Of a stretch of DNA of 5,069 nt, positions 1 through 5,069 are shown in pieces. Position 1 is the first letter of the stretch. Each line of letters opens with the position of its first letter. Origin of the DNA: an uncultured Selenomonas sp. (GTDB lineage Bacteria > Bacillota > Negativicutes > Selenomonadales > Selenomonadaceae); the NCBI GenBank assembly GCA_945494195.1, contig CALYVJ010000165.1, forward strand, positions 1 to 5,069. Direction: 5' to 3'. A model generated the notes under the pieces. That model was not told the DNA's origin, ran no database searches, and saw only the letters and a program-made list of their open reading frames with translations. Position numbers and translations under genes: made by a program.

Positions 1-1
1 C

Positions 2-910
2 GAACTCATCACCACATTATCCATTGCCATTATTGCAGTCAGCACAGGCCTGCGTCTGCTCTCGGGCACACTCTCTTTTGGCACAGCTTTTTTCGTGCTG
101 CTGCTGGCACCAAAATTTTATGAGCCATTGCGGCAAGGTGGCCTTGCCTTCCACGCCTTTATGGATGCGCATACTGCTTGGCAAAAATTGCAGGACTTCC
201 TTGCTTGTGACGCCACGGTATCTCCCCGGGGGCACTATGAACGACTCCAAATCCCACCGGCAATATTACTCGAGTCTCTGTGCTACAGTTACCCAGGTAC
301 CCACACAACAGTCATCAGGCAGCTGGCGCTCACCCTTCCCGCGGACAAGATTACCATGATTACCGGTTCAAGCGGCTGTGGAAAAAGCACCCTGCTGAAA
401 CTCCTAGCCGGGCTTTATCGGCCGGATTCGGGGACTATATCCCTCAACGGCCAGCTCCTTGCCACCATGTCGCCAGCCAGCCGCCAAAAACTGATTGCCT
501 ACGTTCCCCAAGAGCCTCATATCTTTGCCACCAGCCTGCGAAACAATGTCTGCCTGTTTCAATCCGTTCCTGATGAACGCATCCGGCAGGCACTGCGGCT
601 CGCCTCACTGGAGGAATGGTATCACGCCCTGCCCCAGGGCCTCGATACCCCCTTGGGCCCAGGAGGACTTCCCCTTTCGGAGGGCCAGCGCAAGCGCCTG
701 GGGCTGGCCAGAGCCCTGCTGCAAAACCGCCCCGTTACACTGCTCGATGAACCTACAGCTGGCATGAACGAGGAACTGGAAAACCAAGTCCTGCGTGCCA
801 TCACGGCCTTTGCCCGCCACCGGACGGTAGTTCTCGTCTCCCATCGCCCAGCGGTCAAAGCCATTGCCGATACAATCATCGAACTACAGCCAGGAGGTGG
901 TCCCACATGA
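2..910 (+). CDS. cydD: CydD, ABC transporter subunit for cytochrome bd assembly (5' truncated by the window)
   Basis: This is the C-terminal 302 residues of an ABC exporter half, open at the window edge; family members run about 570-590 residues, so roughly half is missing. With the first codon at position 2, residues 3-42 are the last two membrane helices, leading into an APKFYEPLR segment typical of CydD. The nucleotide-binding domain follows: Walker A GSSGCGKST (122-130), Q-loop Gln170, signature LSEGQ (225-229), Walker B with Asp249 and catalytic Glu250, and switch His281. His51 (in LAFHAF) aligns by eye with the E. coli CydD histidine reported to ligate haem. In known systems CydD pairs with CydC in the cytoplasmic membrane, is needed to assemble cytochrome bd, and has been described as moving haem or thiols. 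Oddities are LSEGQ instead of LSGGQ and Asn256 where the D-loop aspartate is usual. The protein ends only 21 residues after the switch histidine. The identity is secure from the family pattern and from cydC directly downstream. Confidence 0.9.
   Translation, partial: ELITTLSIAIIAVSTGLRLLSGTLSFGTAFFVLLLAPKFYEPLRQGGLAFHAFMDAHTAWQKLQDFLACDATVSPRGHYERLQIPPAILLESLCYSYPGTHTTVIRQLALTLPADKITMITGSSGCGKSTLLKLLAGLYRPDSGTISLNGQLLATMSPASRQKLIAYVPQEPHIFATSLRNNVCLFQSVPDERIRQALRLASLEEWYHALPQGLDTPLGPGGLPLSEGQRKRLGLARALLQNRPVTLLDEPTAGMNEELENQVLRAITAFARHRTVVLVSHRPAVKAIADTIIELQPGGGPT
892..897 (+). promoter_or_regulatory. Ribosome binding site of cydC inside the cydD 3' end
   Basis: AGGAGG is a full anti-16S match lying 9 bases before the ATG at 907. 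That ATG overlaps the cydD stop as ATGA (907-910). This fixes the cydC start and implies translational coupling of the two subunits. Confidence 0.85.
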
Positions 911-2481
911 TTTCCCAGCAATCTTTTCTCCAAGACCTGCTAAAACTGCCACGCTTCAGCATATTGCTTTCCTCTGCGCTGGCCGCTCTTGCAGCCGCCA
1001 GCTGCACCATTGGCCTTATGGGGACCGCCGCTTGGCTTATTTCCTCCGCCGCCCTGCAACCGCCTCTTGCCACTCTTACCCTTGCCATCACTGCCGTTCG
1101 GGCCTTTGGTATTGGCCGGGCTGTATTCCGCTACCTGGAACGCTACCTTTCCCATAAGCTGGCCTTCCACAGCTTCACCAAACTGCAACTATTCCTCTAC
1201 GACCGGGCAACTGCTGCCCTCCCCCTGCGCGAAGGACTGACTGCTCAGGGACAATGGCTGCAGGCACTTACCGCAGGCTGCAGCATCTTACGGGATTTCT
1301 ACCTGCGCGGCCTCCTCCCCCCCCTCGTCAACCTGTTGCTGCTCATCGCCATCATAACGGGACTTTATCCCCTGGTAGGAAAGCTAGCACTGCTTCTCCT
1401 GCCACTCTTTCTCCTGCACCTGTTGCTTCCCTATTGGATATCAGTCATGCCCGCACCATCTGCCGGTACCTACCGGACAATTCTGTCCGATTCGGTAAGC
1501 GGGCGCGACGAACTCGATGCCGCGGGCAGCTGGGCTGCCTTCCTTACCCATTTAGACCAGCAAGCAAATACCCTGAACTTACACCAACAGCAAGAATCTG
1601 CCAGGGATTACCAAACTGATTTTCTACTCCAGCTGCTCGATGCCCTTGTCTTTCTGCTGCTATTGGCTGCCCTTGCCCAATGTGTACTGCTAGACACTTC
1701 CTTGCATTATATTGACCTTTCCGTCTGGCTGATGCTCCTCTTGGCACAGATCCAGGAACTGCAACCACTAGCTGCGGCCGCCCGCACCATTCAGCAAAGC
1801 CAGCAGGCCGCACAAGCTATTTTGTCACAGCCATCTCCCCAGTCACTAGCCAGATCTGCTGCTCATGCTGACAAATCCAAACAAGTGCTGGCAGTCCAAC
1901 AGTTGTTTTTTGGTTATCAGCCAGCGATCCCCATCCTTCACGGCCTTTCCTTCCGCATGGCAAACGGTCAGCACACCGCCATCGTAGGCGACAGCGGTTC
2001 GGGCAAAACCACTCTGGCCGGACTTATCTGCGGCTTTTGGCCCGCCGATAGTGGTTCTATCTATCTGACCGGTCAAATATCCGCCAACCTTCAAACCTCT
2101 TTTCTCTTCACCGGCACCATCCGTGACAACTTTCAGCGCCTCATCCCCGGGATTTCCGATGCAGCCATTCTTCGCTGCCTGAGGATTTCCCAACTTGACC
2201 GCTGGCTTACGAATCAACCTGCCGGACTTGACACTTACCTTACAGCGGATGCGCAAAATCTCTCCGGCGGCCAGCGAAACCGCTTGCTCACCGCCCTGGC
2301 CTTGGCCAAACCTGGCAACCTTTTGATTCTCGATGAGCCAACGGCCGGTCTGGACAAAAAAACAGCCTCCGCACTGCTTACCGAGCTCCTCATAGAGCTT
2401 GATAAGCAGCAGCGGACGCTGCTGCTCATTACCCATGATTCACCGGCTGCTGCCATGATGAAGCAGGTTATCCATCTTTAA
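907..2481 (+). CDS. cydC: CydC, ABC transporter subunit for cytochrome bd assembly (compact form)
   Basis: This 524-residue membrane ATPase is the partner of CydD in the heterodimeric exporter required for cytochrome bd maturation. Six membrane helices lie at roughly residues 17-46, 54-77, 135-156, 160-178, 239-262 and 268-290. The start of the domain carries the CydC pattern GTAAWLISSAAL and RAVFRYLERYLSHKLAF; His83 in it aligns by eye with E. coli CydC His85, a reported haem ligand. The ATPase domain shows A-loop Tyr337, Walker A GDSGSGKTT (361-369), signature LSGGQ (452-456), Walker B Asp476/Glu477, a normal D-loop (AGLD) and switch His510. The start is set by the AGGAGG at 892 and the 4-bp overlap with cydD. 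The protein is about 50 residues shorter than E. coli CydC (573). Two places account for much of this: only 29 residues separate the Walker lysine (367) from the Q-loop glutamine (396), against 42 in the CydD here, and the chain stops 14 residues after the switch histidine. The reading frame is intact and the catalytic motifs are present, so it looks functional. Confidence 0.92.
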   Translation: MISQQSFLQDLLKLPRFSILLSSALAALAAASCTIGLMGTAAWLISSAALQPPLATLTLAITAVRAFGIGRAVFRYLERYLSHKLAFHSFTKLQLFLYDRATAALPLREGLTAQGQWLQALTAGCSILRDFYLRGLLPPLVNLLLLIAIITGLYPLVGKLALLLLPLFLLHLLLPYWISVMPAPSAGTYRTILSDSVSGRDELDAAGSWAAFLTHLDQQANTLNLHQQQESARDYQTDFLLQLLDALVFLLLLAALAQCVLLDTSLHYIDLSVWLMLLLAQIQELQPLAAAARTIQQSQQAAQAILSQPSPQSLARSAAHADKSKQVLAVQQLFFGYQPAIPILHGLSFRMANGQHTAIVGDSGSGKTTLAGLICGFWPADSGSIYLTGQISANLQTSFLFTGTIRDNFQRLIPGISDAAILRCLRISQLDRWLTNQPAGLDTYLTADAQNLSGGQRNRLLTALALAKPGNLLILDEPTAGLDKKTASALLTELLIELDKQQRTLLLITHDSPAAAMMKQVIHL

Positions 2482-4188
2482 CTATTTCATTTCTGTATCA
2501 TAGTCTTTGCTGCGGACGATTCGCTTACGCATCGCATCAAACTTCGGATTTATCACGCTTTTGGCCGGATTGAACTCTACCGTACGGATTCCCAACAGAT
2601 CCATAACCGTATGAATCATATCATCAGTCATATAGGGGCGATTGACCGCTGCGCAGACCGCCTGCCATTTTTGCGGATGCTTTTCCCGGTATTGGGGAGA
2701 AGCCCAAAAGATAAGCGGAACTTCTAGCTGCTGATGGTTCGGATTTTCCTCCACATGACCGGCAAAATTGCTGCCGTTGTCATAGATGGTCTCGCCATGG
2801 TCTGGCAAATAAATCACAATGGCTTCTTTATCCTGGAATTTGCCCAACAGGGAGCTTACCACAAAGTCATTGTAAAACATAGCATTTTCGTACTGGGCAA
2901 TTTCCGTGCGCTTTTCTTCTGACAAATCATTCTGCGGTGCAGGAATATCGTCCTTGTTAAATTTCGTAAAGAGGTACGGGAACCGCATATAATAAAGGCC
3001 ATGACCGCCCATGAGATGCAACACGTAGAAATTCTTTTCCGCTGGCTGCTGCAATGCTTCCTCCACTAAGGGGAAGAGTTCCTCATCCAGCCGCCCGCCG
3101 TCTTCATGAGACTCCCGCAGCTGGGTGAAGCGCTTTACATCACTGCGTCCCGCAAAGAGCTGGGCTACATTGCCCCAGATGCCAGAACTTTCCTGATTAG
3201 AAAGCCAATAAGTCTTATAGCCAGCAGCCCGCATGACATCGATAAGATTGTTGTACCGATACCATTCCTTATCCGATTCCACATCATGGAAGGTAAAGAG
3301 CTCCCGCAGCACGGCGACGGTAGCCCCCTGGGGGCTGATGGTGTCGCGAAATACCGCCAGCTCTCCCTTGCGGCTTAGCTCGTCAAGGTTCGGCGTATTG
3401 TCAAGGGGATAGCCATAAAGATGCAGCCGGTCGCGATTAGTCGACTCACCTAGTATGAACACCACATACGGAACATCACTGTCATTTTCCGTGATTTCCA
3501 CATTGGCGGCAGCCTGCTGCTTGAGTTCCTCAAAGGCCCGAATATTCCGCACGGAGGTATCAATAGCCCGTCCCACCCGCACAGCGGGAATATCCAGAGA
3601 ATCGTTGATGACAAAGGAATTGTACTGCTGCCAGAGGCAAATTCCAGCCCCCAGCCCCGCCAACAAAAAAGCTGGCAGCAGCCGGCTCCGGTTATGACGG
3701 GTCATAACGGTAAGCCGTGGCTGATATCCATAGCGATAAATAGCGGCCAAAAAAGTCAGGGCACCACCGCCAACAGCTGCCCCCTTCCAGCCGACATACA
3801 TCCGCAGAAACTCCCCTGCCTCGTGAAAATTCGTCTGCAAAAGCGCCGTAATGATTCCCGCCCCCACCAGGGTCTGGTAATTGTAAATGGAAAAACACTC
3901 CAGTGCTCCCAAAATTGCCGACACAACCAGCGCAGCCTGCCAAAGGCCCCGGCGCAGCCTTCGCTGGGGAATCAGCCCAATTCCCATGACGAAGAGTACC
4001 ACGCCTGCCAGCAGAAAAATCGCATCAATCGCCAATACCGGCAGCTGCTGTGCCTTATACATATGGATGTTCTGCCAGACTATCGTAAAGAAATTCAGAC
4101 CAAAAAGCCCCAGTATGACTCCCGTCTGCCCCTCAGCTGCCTGCTGCATCCGCGCCCATACCTTTAGGAAAAATGCCTTCCCACGCAC
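2482..4188 (-). CDS. Phosphoethanolamine transferase, CptA/EptA-like (sulfatase superfamily)
   Basis: This is a 568-residue inner-membrane enzyme with an extracytoplasmic catalytic domain. By family it moves phosphoethanolamine from phosphatidylethanolamine onto an envelope acceptor such as lipid A or LPS core; the acceptor cannot be read from sequence. Five hydrophobic helices lie near residues 24-44, 50-73, 83-104, 132-151 and 170-189. The catalytic domain has metal-site motifs in the expected order: GESTNRDRLHLYGYP with Glu248, SPQGATVAV with probable nucleophile Thr290, MGGHG with His396, LPDHGE with Asp463/His464, and His478 in AGHVE. The GEST-LYGYP wording resembles E. coli CptA more than EptA/MCR, and Cys512 is the only cysteine in the catalytic domain. 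I chose the GTG at 4188 because AGGGGG lies 7 bases upstream and the predicted transcript starts near 4228. The ATG at 4233 would lie upstream of that site and has no ribosome site; the ATG at 4149 is another possibility. The gene is convergent with cydC and divergent from the TPR-like gene. Confidence 0.85.
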   Translation of the reverse strand: MRGKAFFLKVWARMQQAAEGQTGVILGLFGLNFFTIVWQNIHMYKAQQLPVLAIDAIFLLAGVVLFVMGIGLIPQRRLRRGLWQAALVVSAILGALECFSIYNYQTLVGAGIITALLQTNFHEAGEFLRMYVGWKGAAVGGGALTFLAAIYRYGYQPRLTVMTRHNRSRLLPAFLLAGLGAGICLWQQYNSFVINDSLDIPAVRVGRAIDTSVRNIRAFEELKQQAAANVEITENDSDVPYVVFILGESTNRDRLHLYGYPLDNTPNLDELSRKGELAVFRDTISPQGATVAVLRELFTFHDVESDKEWYRYNNLIDVMRAAGYKTYWLSNQESSGIWGNVAQLFAGRSDVKRFTQLRESHEDGGRLDEELFPLVEEALQQPAEKNFYVLHLMGGHGLYYMRFPYLFTKFNKDDIPAPQNDLSEEKRTEIAQYENAMFYNDFVVSSLLGKFQDKEAIVIYLPDHGETIYDNGSNFAGHVEENPNHQQLEVPLIFWASPQYREKHPQKWQAVCAAVNRPYMTDDMIHTVMDLLGIRTVEFNPAKSVINPKFDAMRKRIVRSKDYDTEMK

Positions 4189-4195
4189 AAAAAAG

Positions 4196-4201
4196 CCCCC
4201 T
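4196..4201 (-). promoter_or_regulatory. Ribosome binding site supporting the GTG start of the phosphoethanolamine transferase
   Basis: On the minus strand AGGGGG (reading from 4201 down to 4196) lies 7 bases before the GTG at 4188. It differs from AGGAGG at one base. No purine-rich site precedes the in-frame ATG at 4233, so this element decides the start call. Confidence 0.55.
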
Positions 4202-4219
4202 ACCCTGCTGCGAAATTCA

Positions 4220-4228
4220 TGATATAAT
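4220..4228 (+). promoter_or_regulatory. Extended -10 promoter for the TPR-like gene
   Basis: TGATATAAT is a perfect extended -10 (TGn plus TATAAT at 4223-4228). Transcription would start near 4235, giving a leader of about 28 bases before the ATG at 4264. No TTGACA-like -35 is seen 16-18 bases upstream (the stretch is CTACCC-like), consistent with reliance on the extended -10 element. Confidence 0.65.
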
Positions 4229-4234
4229 GTCATT

Positions 4235-4243
4235 ATTATATCA
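4235..4243 (-). promoter_or_regulatory. Extended -10 promoter for the phosphoethanolamine transferase gene
   Basis: The minus strand reads TGATATAAT here, identical to the plus-strand promoter box. Transcription would start near 4228, about 40 bases before the GTG at 4188. The -35 region (about 4258-4263, GAAAAT on the minus strand) is not a consensus match. It overlaps the leader of the opposite gene, so polymerases on the two promoters would compete for the same DNA. Confidence 0.6.
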
Positions 4244-4249
4244 TGATAT

Positions 4250-4255
4250 GGGAGG
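4250..4255 (+). promoter_or_regulatory. Ribosome binding site of the TPR-like gene
   Basis: GGGAGG lies 8 bases before the ATG at 4264. The upstream in-frame ATG at 4243 is rejected as a start because this ribosome site would then lie inside the coding region. Confidence 0.85.
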
Positions 4256-4263
4256 AAATTTTC

Positions 4264-4968
4264 ATGACACAAGATGAATTTCATAAATTGGTGCACTTTG
4301 TAATGGATACACCGGCCAAACCGCCTCATTCCCTCTTTGTCGGCGGCATGGACAATTGGCATGCCCGGGCCCGTCTGGCTCATTTTCTGGCCATGAAGGG
4401 AATCGATAAGACCGAAGAAGCCTTAGAACTCTTCCACAGTGTCGTCGAGGCAGAAATCGACGAAGAAAACGCCGAGGATGTCGAAGAAAAAGTTTACGCT
4501 CTCCAACGTCTCAGCCTTATGGAACGAGACCAGAATCAAAACGATGAAGCTCTCACGCACATCAATCAGGCCATCGAGCTGGCTGAATCTACCGATTTCC
4601 TTTACAAATACATCCTGCGCGGCGAACTCTGGGCGGACCGCTGGAACCTGCTTCATAAGATGGGCATGACCAAAGAAGCTGAGGCCGAAGCCGACGAGCG
4701 CATCGATTTCTACAAGGATATTCCGGTGAAGCACAACAGCTATCTCTACTACGGCTACCGGTTCAAAGCCCAGCTATCTGCGGAACGCGGCGTTACGCTG
4801 GTGGCCAAAGATTACATGCATATGGCTATCCACTCCATGGAAATTCCAGCGCAATACGAAGCCGGTCTCGAAACGGCCTTCGCTGCGACCCACGACAACG
4901 CTTCGTGGATTCTCAGCGAAGTCGATAAAGCAACTCCAAACCCAGAAAAACTCCACTGGGACATCTAA
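4264..4968 (+). CDS. TPR-like helical repeat protein of unknown function
   Basis: This 234-residue acidic protein has no signal peptide and no membrane segment, so it is probably cytoplasmic. It is almost wholly helical in character. Helix pairs resembling tetratricopeptide repeats can be seen at about residues 34-63 (ARARLAHFLAMKG then EEALELFHSVVEA), 75-108 (YALQRLSLMERDQNQNDEAL then INQAIELAE), 115-150 (ELWADRWNLLHKMGMTKEAE then EADERIDFY) and 160-192. The spacing is close to 34 residues, but several consensus small residues are missing, so these are degenerate repeats. A strongly acidic stretch at 62-75 separates the first two. TPR-type folds mediate protein-protein contacts; no catalytic motif is seen and no partner can be named. 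It has its own ribosome site and an extended -10 promoter, and is divergent from the phosphoethanolamine transferase, which suggests joint regulation but not a shared pathway. Codon use resembles that of its neighbours. Confidence 0.8.
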   Translation: MTQDEFHKLVHFVMDTPAKPPHSLFVGGMDNWHARARLAHFLAMKGIDKTEEALELFHSVVEAEIDEENAEDVEEKVYALQRLSLMERDQNQNDEALTHINQAIELAESTDFLYKYILRGELWADRWNLLHKMGMTKEAEAEADERIDFYKDIPVKHNSYLYYGYRFKAQLSAERGVTLVAKDYMHMAIHSMEIPAQYEAGLETAFAATHDNASWILSEVDKATPNPEKLHWDI

Positions 4969-5002
4969 GCCAAAAGGACCTGTGAAATTACAGTTTATCG
5001 GT

Positions 5003-5041
5003 TAGCGGAGCCTCATTCGAAGCAGCTCTTCGCCGCCGCTA
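5003..5041. repeat. Nested inverted repeat downstream of the TPR-like gene
   Basis: An outer 6-bp stem, TAGCGG (5003-5008) with CCGCTA (5036-5041), encloses an inner perfect 5-bp stem CGAAG-CAGCT-CTTCG (5018-5032). A further small hairpin AGTG-CCAA-CACT follows at 5047-5058. There is no U-tract after the stem, so a standard intrinsic terminator is unlikely. The overall shape resembles dispersed palindromic repeats found between genes in many Firmicutes, or the edge of a structured RNA. The window ends before it can be delimited. Confidence 0.35.
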
Positions 5042-5069
5042 GGGGCAGTGCCAACACTACGCGGGAGAT

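Larger units (their letters stand above)
4217..4246. repeat. Perfect 12-bp inverted repeat with 6-bp spacer, candidate operator
   Basis: The arms are TCATGATATAAT (4217-4228) and ATTATATCATGA (4235-4246), exact reverse complements around the spacer GTCATT. Each arm contains the extended -10 box of one of the two divergent promoters. The right arm also sits in a perfect 12-bp palindrome ATATCATGATAT (4238-4249), and TCATGATAT recurs directly at 4217-4225 and 4241-4249. Two-fold symmetry across both -10 boxes is what a dimeric repressor site would look like. Symmetric placement of the promoters alone could also explain it. No regulator gene is in the window. Confidence 0.7.

Noticed and set aside
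1846..2436. Minus-strand open frame of 196 codons opposite cydC
   Set aside because: It lies wholly antisense to the conserved ATPase domain of CydC, has no ribosome site or recognisable domain, and is a composition-driven shadow.
4243..4263. Upstream ATG for the TPR-like protein
   Set aside because: The strong GGGAGG site lies after it and points to the ATG at 4264.
4234..4383. N-terminal extension of the transferase frame to an ATG at 4383
   Set aside because: It would overlap the start of the divergent TPR-like gene and both promoters, has no ribosome site, and the added residues do not look like a membrane protein N-terminus.
4980..4996. Intrinsic terminator after the TPR-like gene
   Set aside because: The CTGT-GAAATT-ACAG stem has only 4 bp, is not GC-rich, and only three T bases follow.
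5001..5054. Integron attC-like site (GTTAGCG to GCCAAC)
   Set aside because: The core ends do not match GTTRRRY and RYYYAAC, and no integrase or cassette context is present.
5013..5069. C-terminal end of a minus-strand gene (18 codons before TGA)
   Set aside because: Two minus-strand frames are open over this short span and it overlaps the inverted repeats, so coding cannot be supported.

Overview
The window reads as chromosomal DNA of a bacterium with an outer membrane and moderate G+C. Strong AGGAGG-type ribosome sites, a cytochrome bd assembly transporter and a lipid/LPS-type phosphoethanolamine transferase together fit a diderm Firmicute of the Negativicutes (Selenomonas-like). That placement is an inference from style and gene content. 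No rRNA or other phylogenetic marker is present.

Layout: (1) Positions 2-2481, plus strand: the 3' half of cydD followed by complete cydC, overlapping by 4 bp (ATGA). They encode the two halves of the CydDC ABC transporter, which is needed to assemble cytochrome bd quinol oxidase. The upstream part of the operon, possibly with cydAB, lies outside the window. (2) Positions 2482-4188, minus strand: a membrane-anchored phosphoethanolamine transferase of the sulfatase/alkaline phosphatase superfamily, closest by motif to CptA. Its stop codon directly abuts the cydC stop with no intergenic base. (3) Positions 4189-4263: a short divergent promoter region containing a perfect 12-bp inverted repeat. 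Each arm carries an extended -10 box (TGATATAAT), one facing each way. (4) Positions 4264-4968, plus strand: a 234-residue soluble, helical, TPR-like protein of unknown function. (5) Positions 4969-5069: a non-coding tail with nested inverted repeats, cut off by the window edge; it may be the border of a dispersed repeat or a structured RNA.

Functionally, CydDC belongs to microaerobic respiration and oxygen or redox defence. The phosphoethanolamine transferase belongs to envelope modification. The convergent arrangement of these two suggests only accidental adjacency. The transferase and the TPR-like gene share one compact symmetric control region and are probably co-regulated or mutually exclusive at the level of RNA polymerase binding. 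No mobile element, CRISPR array, tRNA or rRNA is visible. The most unusual points are the mirror-image promoter pair and the shortened nucleotide-binding domain of CydC.
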